Positions 7,569 through 15,539 of a stretch of 33,858 bases of DNA are shown here, piece by piece. A program made the position numbers and the translations under genes. The notes under the pieces are model-generated. The model did no database searches. It worked only from the letters and a program-made list of their open reading frames with translations, and was not told where the DNA came from. Where the stretch lies: the IMG/VR virus record IMGVR_UViG_3300047510_000938, positions 1 through 33,858 of that record; one strand, given 5' to 3'. This DNA is from a virus. Numbering within the stretch: position 1 is the stretch's first letter; every line of letters begins with the position of its first letter.

Positions 7569-8629
7569 TATCTAGTTCTCACTGGTACAGTTGAAGTTAT
7601 TGAGTTTGGAAATGGATCTTTTGGTAGCACAAATCCCGAATTTTGAGTTACTGTATTTGCTGTTGCTATGTTTGTACTTGGTTTATTTGTATTGATATTT
7701 TGTAAGTTTTGTAGTATTCCTATGCCTGCAAGAATAGTATTTGAATCTACTTGTCCATTTCTAACATCATTCCACACAGTTGATATACCGTTGACCAACC
7801 CGCCAATTGTGAATAAATCCCCAATGTTATTGGGTTTATTACTAAATGTTCCATATGATAAATCATAATGTGCAGGATCTGCAAATCCAGCTGGTTCATC
7901 AACTGCGGTTCTTCCACGACCATAAATTACAGCTTCATAGTTTATTCTCATGGTATTTTTAGTAAGACCAGTTTCGCTTTGACTCATAGTATCGTGACTC
8001 ATATTACTGATCATAGGATTAATTAATGTAAATGCAGTGTGTTCTGGTCTAGCGTTATTAGAATACAATTGATAAACACTGATACTGTTAAAAAATGGAG
8101 TACTGTTAGATCTATTGTTATCTAGTCCGTATCTATATTTGTTAGCGTCCTCGCCTCTGTACATAGAATGGTAATAAGCTTGGGGAACAGTTGTATTTGG
8201 CTGTCCTCTGCTGTTTTTACTTGCATAATTTGGATCTTGATAATAGTATCTAAAATACGCTTCCCATAGCAGTGTAGTTAATCCTGCCATATCGTCGTGA
8301 AATACCAGTTGTACTGGTTCGTAGCGTACACGAGTTTGCACAAGTTTTTTTCTATTGTATTGATTTTTTTCGTCTACATCAACACTGAATGTGGGCAAAT
8401 CTACAGTTTCTACAAGTAAGTTGAACTCTCTTTTATTCAATAGATTTTGTACTGTATATCCTAAACTTGCAATTGCAGATTGATTAACGTCTATAACAAC
8501 ATGATATAAAAATTTAGTCTTAGGACTAAGTCGCATATTATTGCGAACATACAAGGCATCAGCATGAGCATAATCTGCTAGTGTGCCTGCTCTGCTATTG
8601 TTATCAAAAAAAGGTGTATATCTCGACAT
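7568..8629 (-). CDS. Tail-tube-like / baseplate tube-initiator-like protein (353 aa)
   Basis: Residues about 70-125 (VDLPTFSVDVDEK, RKKLVQTRVRYEPVQLVFHDD, LTTLLWEAYFRYYY) and about 225-240 (MRINYEAVIYGRG) follow the strand-helix pattern of the tail tube fold shared by T4 gp19, gp48 and gp54. In T4 gp54, a similar 'V.FHDD...L......Y' segment and a late 'FDVTFAYRVM' strand occupy matching positions. At 353 aa it is longer than gp19 and close to gp48/gp54. It follows gp19 in the same direction but is separated from it by a strong terminator and has its own late promoter 4 nt before the ATG, with no Shine-Dalgarno sequence. The last 70 residues are Asn/Thr-rich. It could be the tube initiator or a second tube-like protein; the exact T4 counterpart is uncertain. 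Confidence 0.65.
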   Translation of the reverse strand: MSRYTPFFDNNSRAGTLADYAHADALYVRNNMRLSPKTKFLYHVVIDVNQSAIASLGYTVQNLLNKREFNLLVETVDLPTFSVDVDEKNQYNRKKLVQTRVRYEPVQLVFHDDMAGLTTLLWEAYFRYYYQDPNYASKNSRGQPNTTVPQAYYHSMYRGEDANKYRYGLDNNRSNSTPFFNSISVYQLYSNNARPEHTAFTLINPMISNMSHDTMSQSETGLTKNTMRINYEAVIYGRGRTAVDEPAGFADPAHYDLSYGTFSNKPNNIGDLFTIGGLVNGISTVWNDVRNGQVDSNTILAGIGILQNLQNINTNKPSTNIATANTVTQNSGFVLPKDPFPNSITSTVPVRTR

Positions 8630-8633
8630 AATG

Positions 8634-8641
8634 TATTTATC
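8634..8641 (-). promoter_or_regulatory. Late promoter GATAAATA abutting a start codon
   Basis: The minus strand reads GATAAATA-CATT-ATG. Only 4 nt separate the box from the start of the 353-aa gene, so transcription should start at or within the initiation codon unless the real start site is shifted. The box lies just after the terminator at 8666-8693. Confidence 0.6.
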
Positions 8642-8665
8642 AATATTATAAACTACGCAGTTAAC

Positions 8666-8693
8666 AAAAAAGGAGCCAGTTGGCTCCTTTTTT
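8666..8693. terminator. Strong bidirectional Rho-independent terminator after gp19
   Basis: The sequence is AAAAAA, then a GGAGCC/GGCTCC stem with an AGTT loop, then TTTTTT: a perfect A-stem-loop-T symmetric terminator that could work in both directions. It lies 25 nt past the gp19 stop and should end the sheath/tube mRNA. Confidence 0.92.
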
Positions 8694-8717
8694 GTAGAGT
8701 GGCAATCTCAATTGTTA

Positions 8718-9347
8718 TTAACCGGTAGCACTAGTACCTGCGTTGCCTGTTGAACGCTGTTGCTTGGTTCCATTGATACCTACGCCAATGCCTAACTGTA
8801 CAGCATTATCATATTGAATAGTTAATGTAACTGTAGTAGGATCGTTGTTTGCATATGCTAACGCACCGTATTCTACGTTGGTTAGGAAACAACCATATAG
8901 TTCCCATGTTTCAAGTACACCTGGAGTATTTGCTCCATTACCACCGTCGAGAATTTCAATACGTTCTACGAACTTGTAATCAATACCGCTTGCGGCGCTT
9001 GATTGTTCAAAAAAGTCAAATTGCTTTTGAAGCTGTTCGCCAACCATCTTTTGTACACTACCATTAACATCGTCACGTAGTGTAATATTAACAGTGTTCC
9101 ATGTATGTTTGCCAGCAAGGTAAATTTTGCTGTTGTACACGTCAAGTTGAATTGGGTCAAACTGTAGTGTAGGTCTAGTTGCATCAATAACTTGTTTGGT
9201 TAGTTCTTGAGTTTCTTTGCTTACACCAAAGTTTTCCAGTGTTACACGGAAACGATATTGCAGTTTAGGCATTAGCAATCCTTGATTGCTTGCGCTGCTA
9301 TCGTTTGCCAAAGGCACTGTTAAATTTAGTAGAGTTGAGATTGCCAT
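8718..9347 (-). CDS. 19: Tail tube protein, T4 gp19-like
   Basis: This is the major inner tube subunit, polymerised under the contractile sheath and the channel for DNA. The 209-aa length compares with 163 in T4. Visible family features are the early YRFRVTLENFG strand (residues about 31-41), RPTLQFDPIQLDVYNSKIYLAGKHTWNTV (spanning about 53-81, ending in the strand ITLRDDVNG) and WELYGCFLTNVEYGALAYANNDPTTVTLTIQYDNA toward the C-terminus, the standard tube-protein ending. The gene follows gp18 with a 63-nt gap holding a hairpin, a CATAAATA late box and a good AAGGAG ribosome site 9 nt before the ATG, allowing extra gp19 synthesis. A strong terminator follows. Confidence 0.93.
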   Translation of the reverse strand: MAISTLLNLTVPLANDSSASNQGLLMPKLQYRFRVTLENFGVSKETQELTKQVIDATRPTLQFDPIQLDVYNSKIYLAGKHTWNTVNITLRDDVNGSVQKMVGEQLQKQFDFFEQSSAASGIDYKFVERIEILDGGNGANTPGVLETWELYGCFLTNVEYGALAYANNDPTTVTLTIQYDNAVQLGIGVGINGTKQQRSTGNAGTSATG

Positions 9348-9371
9348 CTATAGTTTCTCCTTATACACAAG

Positions 9372-9379
9372 TATTTATG
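9372..9379 (-). promoter_or_regulatory. Late promoter CATAAATA before gp19
   Basis: The minus strand reads CATAAATA 24 nt upstream of the gp19 ATG, with AAGGAG (9357-9362) between the box and the start. It provides a dedicated promoter for the abundant tube protein, directly after the hairpin at 9386-9405. Confidence 0.65.
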
Positions 9380-9385
9380 ATATTA

Positions 9386-9405
9386 GGGTCGAGTTTCCTC
9401 GACCC
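9386..9405 (-). terminator. Hairpin after the gp18 stop
   Basis: A 7-bp perfect stem (GGGTCGA / TCGACCC, 6-nt loop) lies 5 nt past the gp18 stop. It is followed on the minus strand by TAATATCAT rather than a T-run, so termination may be partial, or the hairpin may stabilise the sheath mRNA. Confidence 0.55.
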
Positions 9406-9410
9406 CTATA

Positions 9411-12400
9411 TTATAGACCTGATATTTCCCCTGTGTTTTTCAAGCGTAGTGGAATGTAGATGAATTCAACTGCTTTTACTGGTTCAATCGCAATATCAAC
9501 ATAAAGTTCATTTCTGTCAATTCTTGCAGGTGTGTTATTGGTTTCGTCGCATACAACTAGGAAGTCGTACAATGCTCTTAGACCAACCAATTCAACCATC
9601 AAGCTTTCTACCTGTTGTTTGATTTCGTCACGTGTAATCTTATCGTTTGGTTCAAACAAGTATGGCTTTGCTAGACTGTTTAGCTGACTGCGTAGATATA
9701 CCACAAGTCTTGCAACGTTGATTCTATCCAACGCACTTGCATTTCTTGCACGAGTCTTTTGTCCAAATACTGTTAATCCAGCACCAGTTAGGAAAGTGAT
9801 TGGGTTAACATTATTTTGATACAATGTATCTCTTTGGCCTTCGTTAAGAGCAATACTTACAAATTCGCCTTCGTTGTTGACATAACCTGTTGCAGTAGCA
9901 TTGGTTACACCGCCACGTCTTGTACCAGCTGGTGCAAACCATGGATAAGCAACTTGGTCATTTAGTGCCATAGTGCGTAGTACCATATGACTTGCTGGAA
10001 CAACAATGTTGTTGCCTGCGTTGTCGCTGGTAAATCCACTTGGATAGTAAATGCCTAGGTATTCATCTCTGCTTACAAGTCCACGGTCGTTATCTTCAAC
10101 TGCTAGATTAACGTTTGCTGCCCAGTTGTTCAATGTAGTAGCATCTGGTCTTAAACGGAATGGTGAATCTCCAACAACAAATGCTGTTAATCCTCTATCG
10201 TAGTTTAGGCTTACCATTTCACCAATTAGTTCTGGATAAGCTGGGCAAGCCATCAAGTTAAACAAGCGTGTTTCATTGTCACGGATATCTTGGTTACTGT
10301 TAACCAATGCTTGTAATGCTTGGACAACAACTTTACGCTGTGCTTTACGTCCAAAGCTACCTGCACCATCAACTTCGTTAGCACTTTCAGTTACCCAACG
10401 ATGTGGATAATAACTGGTCATTGCTTCGCCGTTGTTGAAGCGTTCGTTGTCAGCATTAACATCAATCCAGTTACGCTCAAAACGCTTTACGTTGAATCCG
10501 CTTCTACGTAGATTCCACAATAGCATACCACGTGGATATAATGCTGGATCTGGAGCATCTGGGTCTAAGAAGTTGCTGCCGAGTAAATCTGCAATTTCTC
10601 CAGCTTCGCCACTGTTTGCGCCGTTTGTGTTATAACGTGCATCTGCAAACAGTATACCGTTTTCTGTGGTTTGATCAGTGTTATCTATCAATGTCCAAGG
10701 ATATGATCCTGCATCTTTAAGTGTTTTGTTATAAAGATAAACAGTTGGATAGTTTTCTAAATCAGCTGTGCTGATCCAAATATCGCCTGTTTGCAGAGCA
10801 GTTGATCCATCGCTTTGTGTAGTCGGTTCGCTTGCACTTACAATCGGTCCGTTTACATCTGTATTGTTGGCATAATATGGTGATGCGCTGTTTTTGTAGC
10901 CTACCCATGTTGTACCGTTATGAATCATTAGATCAACTTCGTCAACAATGCTGCTATACCATAGAGCACCTTGTGCTGCTAATGCAGTTGGAGCATCGTT
11001 GCTTGCAGTGTAAACCAGTGGCTTCCACAATGTAGCACGGAATTGGTCGCCACCTTCGTCGTACAAGTTAGCTGTACCGGCGCCAGTTGTTATATTAAAT
11101 CCGCTATAACCAATCTCAGCAAGCAATCCATCTTGATCTACAAGAATAATATCACCGCCAAGTTTATGTGTAATAACAACACGGTTTTGACTATCCACGC
11201 TAGCCACAACATTAACCAGTCCTGCATCATTAATAGCTTTTGCAATTACATCTGCGTCTGCGGCAGCACCTGTTAGTGTTGCACTAATAGTAATTGCTGC
11301 TGTTAGGTTTGATGAATTTTTTAAAGTTTCTTGTACAAATATTCGATATGTTCCAGCAGCTACTGAACCAGCTACAACTTTACTACTTACAACATTGGTT
11401 GCACCAGATGCTGCTCTTGTGTAGATTTTAAAATCTGCTTTTGGTAAATCAAAGTTTCCTGCTGTGGTTTCTGCATCAAGGTTTGATTGTACATACAGAT
11501 TGCCTTGTATAAGTCCTGCGCCGCCCCCTGCTCTATCTAGATCATAGATTGCAGTTTGATTATTTGGTGCAATAGGTGCATCTGAGCTAACCCAAGTTTC
11601 TGTTGCTGAACTCCATGAGCTTACTCTCCAACGAGCACCTGCATTCGGCTCTGTGGTTTTAAGCCAAACACTTCCAGTAGGACGAGGATTTGAGTCTGTT
11701 CTCTTAAATGCAGGAACACTGGTATGTTTGCTAATCTGCAAACTTGGAGCATAATATGTTCCAGCTGTAATACCAAGATTTGCTAGAGGAGTACCTGTAC
11801 CATCAGTTAGTACAATGTTATCATTGAGTTCACCGTTTGTGTAAAGGCTTATTAAGCCATCTGCTAGATTTGCAAAAATTCCGCTTGCATTTGCGGCTGT
11901 GTTAATGTCAGCTACTAGTGTTGTAGCGGTACTTCCTGTGGTAGTAACAGTAATGTTAGTGCTATCAGTTAGACCAATTGTAAATGTTTGTCCAGCGGCT
12001 GCTGCGCTAAGTGTAGCAGTCACCAACGGCCAGCTAAGTTTCCACTGTCTGCTACCAACATGTACCCAAGTACCTGCGGCAACTCCTGCACTTGTATTTC
12101 CTGAAGACTTGTACCAAAGTCTAGGTTCGTTGCTTACTGCAACCATAGCATAATCGCCAATAGCGCCTACGCTGCCCTTTGGTCTATAGCTGTAGCCGCC
12201 GCCAGCTTCGGTTTGTGTTGCATCAGTAATAACAATAGGAGATTTGTTAGTAAATGTTTGACCGCCAGTGGTACTAATTACCGCATTGTTCCATTCGAAA
12301 ATACCCCAGCTGGTGCTTTGAGTATCTAGCCAATATGTGCCATTAGCAGGGTCAGCTGAAGTTGGAGTAGCACTGGCATTTAGTGCTCCTAAATCCATGT

Positions 12401-12737
12401 CAGCACGTACAACAAATGCTCTGTTGCTGATTCCTAAATACGAATAAGCAGCTTGTAAGCCGTATTCGTTTTGCTCGCCACCGTTGATTGGATTATTGTT
12501 TGCATCAGTAAGGAAACGAGGATCGCCAAAGGTTTCCACCAAGTCTCTCTGCGATGTAAGCAAATAAACCTGACCTGCATTTGCTTTAAGTGTACCTGGT
12601 GCAATGCCGGTGCCTGCACCGTTGGTTTTGTTTTCTGCTGTCGCTACGAAAATAATAGGGGTAGTTCCTGGTTCAGCCGGAGTATAGAAACTCTCGTCAA
12701 TAACTGATACCTGAACACCTGGTGATACTAATGCCAT
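9411..12737 (-). CDS. 18: Tail sheath protein, T4 gp18-like, with large insertion
   Basis: This is the contractile sheath subunit. The N-terminus (VSPGVQVSVIDESFYTPAEPGTTPIIFVATAENK) is the typical sheath start. Residues about 55-112 and about 730-1108 carry the conserved sheath core, including the late KPYLFEPNDKITRDEIKQQVESLMVEL and the C-terminal YVDIAIEPVKAVEFIYIPLRL that forms the handshake strands. At 1108 aa it is far longer than T4 gp18 (659). The extra is an insertion at about 120-700 made of short Trp-rich modules (GTYWLDTQS, GSVWLKTTEPN, GALWYSS, GDIWISTADLE) and two flagellin-IN-like segments (about 244-327 and 470-549). These probably project from the sheath surface. The start has an AGGAG site and an ACTAAATA late box 35 nt upstream. 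There is no sign of frameshift. Confidence 0.95.
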   Translation of the reverse strand: MALVSPGVQVSVIDESFYTPAEPGTTPIIFVATAENKTNGAGTGIAPGTLKANAGQVYLLTSQRDLVETFGDPRFLTDANNNPINGGEQNEYGLQAAYSYLGISNRAFVVRADMDLGALNASATPTSADPANGTYWLDTQSTSWGIFEWNNAVISTTGGQTFTNKSPIVITDATQTEAGGGYSYRPKGSVGAIGDYAMVAVSNEPRLWYKSSGNTSAGVAAGTWVHVGSRQWKLSWPLVTATLSAAAAGQTFTIGLTDSTNITVTTTGSTATTLVADINTAANASGIFANLADGLISLYTNGELNDNIVLTDGTGTPLANLGITAGTYYAPSLQISKHTSVPAFKRTDSNPRPTGSVWLKTTEPNAGARWRVSSWSSATETWVSSDAPIAPNNQTAIYDLDRAGGGAGLIQGNLYVQSNLDAETTAGNFDLPKADFKIYTRAASGATNVVSSKVVAGSVAAGTYRIFVQETLKNSSNLTAAITISATLTGAAADADVIAKAINDAGLVNVVASVDSQNRVVITHKLGGDIILVDQDGLLAEIGYSGFNITTGAGTANLYDEGGDQFRATLWKPLVYTASNDAPTALAAQGALWYSSIVDEVDLMIHNGTTWVGYKNSASPYYANNTDVNGPIVSASEPTTQSDGSTALQTGDIWISTADLENYPTVYLYNKTLKDAGSYPWTLIDNTDQTTENGILFADARYNTNGANSGEAGEIADLLGSNFLDPDAPDPALYPRGMLLWNLRRSGFNVKRFERNWIDVNADNERFNNGEAMTSYYPHRWVTESANEVDGAGSFGRKAQRKVVVQALQALVNSNQDIRDNETRLFNLMACPAYPELIGEMVSLNYDRGLTAFVVGDSPFRLRPDATTLNNWAANVNLAVEDNDRGLVSRDEYLGIYYPSGFTSDNAGNNIVVPASHMVLRTMALNDQVAYPWFAPAGTRRGGVTNATATGYVNNEGEFVSIALNEGQRDTLYQNNVNPITFLTGAGLTVFGQKTRARNASALDRINVARLVVYLRSQLNSLAKPYLFEPNDKITRDEIKQQVESLMVELVGLRALYDFLVVCDETNNTPARIDRNELYVDIAIEPVKAVEFIYIPLRLKNTGEISGL

Positions 12738-12772
12738 TTTAATTTTCTCCTATGGATCAATGTTATTACTAT

Positions 12773-12780
12773 TATTTAGT
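12773..12780 (-). promoter_or_regulatory. Late promoter variant ACTAAATA before gp18
   Basis: The minus strand reads ACTAAATA 35 nt upstream of the gp18 ATG, with AGGAG (12747-12751) before the start. It lies in the 83-nt gap after the kinase gene. Confidence 0.6.
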
Positions 12781-12820
12781 TGATCTTAGGAGAAAACCGT
12801 GGTTTAGGAGGGTAAAAAAA

Positions 12821-13324
12821 CTATAGTTTATCCATGTGATTCATTAGCTGTGAAACATTAAACTCAAGTTCTTCTAATGATCCATTATTGTCAATGGTAA
12901 AATCTGCCATCCATTGCTTAAGACTCATGCTACTAGGATCTTCTTTAGGAAGATGATCTGATCTGTCGACCCAAACTGCATAATCAAACACACCAGTATT
13001 CTGCATAGCAAAAAATTCACGCTTGTTGCGTAATCCGCAATAAATGTCGTGTGCCCGAAATATTTCTCTGCCTAAGCGACTTGCATCAGGAACATTATAA
13101 GCGCAGATAGCATCATACCATTCTGCTCTGTGATTGTGCCGGTCAGCATAACACTCTTCTTCATTATAATATCCATAACTATCCTTTAGCATATCAAAAA
13201 TAAAAAGTTTGCTACAAAACTGACTACTACTCTCAAAGCTATAGCCATATTTGTCGCGAAGCATTTCACAAACAGTGTCTTTGCCATGTCTGCCATGGCC
13301 GATTATCAGTAACTTTTTTCTCAT
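12821..13324 (-). CDS. Deoxynucleoside monophosphate kinase-like P-loop protein
   Basis: The family transfers phosphate from ATP to dNMPs to feed phage DNA synthesis. The N-terminus KKLLIIGHGRHGKDTVCEML has a P-loop GHGRHGKDT (residues 9-17) with the GKDT ending found in T4 gene 1 dNMP kinase, and the late segment DNNGSLEELEFNVSQL is like 'TNDGSLEELFSKI' of that enzyme. VWVDRSDHL (about 117-125) is a plausible strand and acidic loop. Length is 167 aa against 241 in T4, so it is a compact form. It is an early-type metabolic gene placed between neck gp13 and sheath gp18, in the same direction, 30 nt after gp13. No late box or Shine-Dalgarno sequence precedes it; an 18-bp palindrome covers its start codon. 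Another P-loop nucleotide kinase is possible. Confidence 0.75.
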   Translation of the reverse strand: MRKKLLIIGHGRHGKDTVCEMLRDKYGYSFESSSQFCSKLFIFDMLKDSYGYYNEEECYADRHNHRAEWYDAICAYNVPDASRLGREIFRAHDIYCGLRNKREFFAMQNTGVFDYAVWVDRSDHLPKEDPSSMSLKQWMADFTIDNNGSLEELEFNVSQLMNHMDKL

Positions 13325-13338
13325 AATATATATTATGA
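13321..13338. promoter_or_regulatory. Perfect 18-bp AT palindrome over the kinase start codon
   Basis: TCATAATATATATTATGA reads the same on both strands and contains the kinase ATG. It could be an operator, an RNA hairpin that hides the start in read-through mRNA, or a chance palindrome in AT-rich DNA. Confidence 0.35.
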
Positions 13339-13354
13339 TATTGATTAGTTGTTG

Positions 13355-14344
13355 TCAACCAATTAAGAATCCGTATCCTACACCGCCGGCAGCAGCCATA
13401 TCTAGGTCTTTTTCCAACTTTTCCATTTCAGTTTGTGCTTCTTGTTTCAATGAATCACCATTTAGTGTAGTGCCGCCGCTTGGTCCTACTATAGTAGAAA
13501 ATTTACTACGTGCCTCGCCTAGCATATATTTACAATTGGCCAATGTATAGTCTTTGATCCATTGATTGGCTTTGTAATCGTTGAGCAGTTCAAAATCTGG
13601 TCTATAATTATAGCAATACAATAATATTTCTTCTGTGGCTCTAGGTCTTTGTAATATTGTTAATTTTTTAGTGCTAGTGTTCCAAACAAATTCTATAAAA
13701 CTACCAAACATTCTACCTACAAGTTCTTGGTGCTGAGCAAAAAAATCATATGTAGCAAGTCCGCCTATGCCTGACCCTGCTAACAAATATGTATTTGTGT
13801 ATGCTAGATTAAACGGTTCAAACAAACTACCGCCAAGATTTTCTGCACTTGGAAACAATTTCACACCAACTATGTCGCCTGCACTTAAGGGAGTTACAAG
13901 TGTAATTCTTCTTTGCGCACTATCAGTACTGTAACTTGTAGTTTCGGCTCCGTTTACGTCAACTTCTATTCTTGCAATTGCCAACAAATTATAATTGACA
14001 TTTAAAATCTGTTGACCAGCTGTTGCAGTAAAGGTTTGAGTAAAAATTGGATTTCCGGTTCCGGTTCCGCCTAAGCCGCCTAAACGACTTCCTACGCTTC
14101 TACGAAATGCTTGTCTTACTTCAATAACTTCTTGTGGCAACGTATATTCGTTTTTATCAGGAGTTAATGCTAGTACTATATAACTTTCTTCTACGCTGTT
14201 TTCATTACGTTGTCTGTATTTGTTGAAAGATTTTTTCAATGCAGTTTCATAATGAATTGGATCTAGTTCTACATCAACCATACCTCCGCCAAGGAATGTA
14301 TTAACGTAATCGTATATCTCTTGAAATCGTGTAGTGTTGGCCAT
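13355..14344 (-). CDS. 13: Neck (head-tail connector) protein, T4 gp13-like
   Basis: Neck proteins close the filled head and form the site for tail attachment. The 329-aa length is close to T4 gp13 (309). The N-terminus (FQEIYDYVNTFLGGG, HYETALKKSFNKYRQR) and the LTPDKNEYTLPQEVIEVRQAFRR strand pair (residues about 63-85) are typical of phage gp13-type neck proteins, as is the C-terminal WIKDYTLANCKYMLGEARSKF (about 265-285). A Gly-rich loop at about 88-98 is probably flexible. The start has GGAG about 10 nt upstream and a GATAAATA late promoter just beyond, which forms one arm of a palindrome shared with the divergent gp14 promoter. gp14 rather than gp13 identity is possible on fold alone, but the neighbouring plus-strand gene is the better gp14. 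Confidence 0.7.
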   Translation of the reverse strand: MANTTRFQEIYDYVNTFLGGGMVDVELDPIHYETALKKSFNKYRQRNENSVEESYIVLALTPDKNEYTLPQEVIEVRQAFRRSVGSRLGGLGGTGTGNPIFTQTFTATAGQQILNVNYNLLAIARIEVDVNGAETTSYSTDSAQRRITLVTPLSAGDIVGVKLFPSAENLGGSLFEPFNLAYTNTYLLAGSGIGGLATYDFFAQHQELVGRMFGSFIEFVWNTSTKKLTILQRPRATEEILLYCYNYRPDFELLNDYKANQWIKDYTLANCKYMLGEARSKFSTIVGPSGGTTLNGDSLKQEAQTEMEKLEKDLDMAAAGGVGYGFLIG

Positions 14345-14357
14345 GTGTTGTCTCCAC

Positions 14358-14383
14358 TAGTATTTATCGTTGGATAAATACTA
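14358..14383. promoter_or_regulatory. Palindromic back-to-back late promoters for gp13 (-) and gp14 (+)
   Basis: The left arm TAGTATTTATC and right arm GATAAATACTA are perfect 11-bp inverted repeats around the spacer GTTG. Each arm carries GATAAATA: minus strand at 14361-14368 for gp13, plus strand at 14373-14380 for gp14. The gp14 ATG follows its box after 4 nt. The gp13 ATG follows after 16 nt with a GGAG ribosome site between. Confidence 0.75.
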
Positions 14384-14384
14384 C

Positions 14385-15539
14385 ATGCCACGTTTAAGTT
14401 TATATAGACCAGAAAAAAGCAATGATTACGACTTTATAGATGCAACCGTCTATGAGATGTTTACAGTCGGAGGCACTGATGTTTTGGTACACAAATATTT
14501 AGGCCCAAAACTAATAGCAGAAGGTCGTTCTACTGCTGAGCAGCCGTTGTATGATGCTGTAAAAGAAACCAATATTCAAGATCTACTGTTTTTAGAAAAC
14601 AGAGATAGAAAATACGACAACGATATATACACATTGCGTGGGCATTACAATTTACAAGATCAAGATTTTAACCTTAGTCAGTTTGGTTTGTTTTTGAGCA
14701 ATGATACTATATTTTTAACTGTACATATCAACAGTAGTGTTAAAACCATAGGTAGAAAACTCATGAGCGGAGATGTCATAGAATTGCCGCATATGAAAGA
14801 CGAATATGCAGCCAATGATTATAATATTGCATTGAAGAGATTTTATGTGATAGAAGAGGTGACTAGAAGTGCCGAAGGATTTAGTCAAACCTGGTATCCA
14901 CATCTATACAGACTTAAATTAAAACAAATTTATGACGGTCAAGAATACAAAGATATCCTAGACTTGCCAGCAGAAGAAGGCAGTGCAAATACACTGAGAG
15001 ATTTATTGAGTACCTATGAAAAAGAGATGCAGATCAATGCGGCTGTAATAGCGCAGGCTGAAGATAACGCTAAAAAGAGCGGGTACGAAACAACACAATT
15101 TTTTACTGTTAGTGTATTAGACAATGGAGAAGTTGCAATTGTTAGTGCAGACTACAATAGTTTGTTAGCAGATGGAACAATTACTGCTGATACAGTTTTT
15201 GTTAATCCATCAGATACCGGATACAAGGGCTATTTAGTAGGCGACGGATTTCCGCCAAACGGTGCTCCATATGGTGTTGGATCAGGATTTCCTACTGGTG
15301 CTGATTCAGGTGATTACTTTCTAAGAGTGGATTTGTTACCCAACAGACTGTTTAAATTTGATGGCAATAACTGGCGCAAGGTAGAAGATGCTGTTCGTCA
15401 AACATTAACTCCAAACAACGAAAGACAAACACTCAAAGGCAGCTTTATTAACAACACTAGAGTTAACACTATCACAGGTGATGAAGTTGTTGAAAGACAA
15501 GCCCTTAGCAAAGCACTTAAAATCAAGGCAGATAATTAA
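14385..15539 (+). CDS. 14: Neck protein, T4 gp14-like
   Basis: gp14 works with gp13 to complete the neck before tail joining. The N-terminus MPRLSLYRPEKSNDYDFID, the VGGTDVLVHKYLGP segment (residues about 32-45), FLENRDRKYDNDIYTLRGHYNLQDQDFNLSQFGLFLSNDT (about 69-108) and SGDVIELPHMKDEY are hallmark features of marine T4-like gp14 proteins, which are longer (384 aa here) than T4 gp14 (256). The region about 245-310 is Gly-rich and looks like an appended linker or loop. I chose the ATG at 14385 over a TTG at 14370: it gives the family-typical start, and the TTG lies inside the promoter palindrome. The plus orientation is opposite to gp13 and gp18. gp15 overlaps its stop by one base. Confidence 0.88.
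   Translation: MPRLSLYRPEKSNDYDFIDATVYEMFTVGGTDVLVHKYLGPKLIAEGRSTAEQPLYDAVKETNIQDLLFLENRDRKYDNDIYTLRGHYNLQDQDFNLSQFGLFLSNDTIFLTVHINSSVKTIGRKLMSGDVIELPHMKDEYAANDYNIALKRFYVIEEVTRSAEGFSQTWYPHLYRLKLKQIYDGQEYKDILDLPAEEGSANTLRDLLSTYEKEMQINAAVIAQAEDNAKKSGYETTQFFTVSVLDNGEVAIVSADYNSLLADGTITADTVFVNPSDTGYKGYLVGDGFPPNGAPYGVGSGFPTGADSGDYFLRVDLLPNRLFKFDGNNWRKVEDAVRQTLTPNNERQTLKGSFINNTRVNTITGDEVVERQALSKALKIKADN

Noticed and set aside
12781-12815. Possible terminator AAACC-GT-GGTTT between the kinase and gp18
   Set aside because: The stem is only 5 bp with a 2-nt loop and no T-run in the right place.
14370-14384. TTG start adding MDKYY to gp14
   Set aside because: The codon lies inside the promoter palindrome. 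The ATG at 14385 gives the family-typical MPRLSLYRPEK start.
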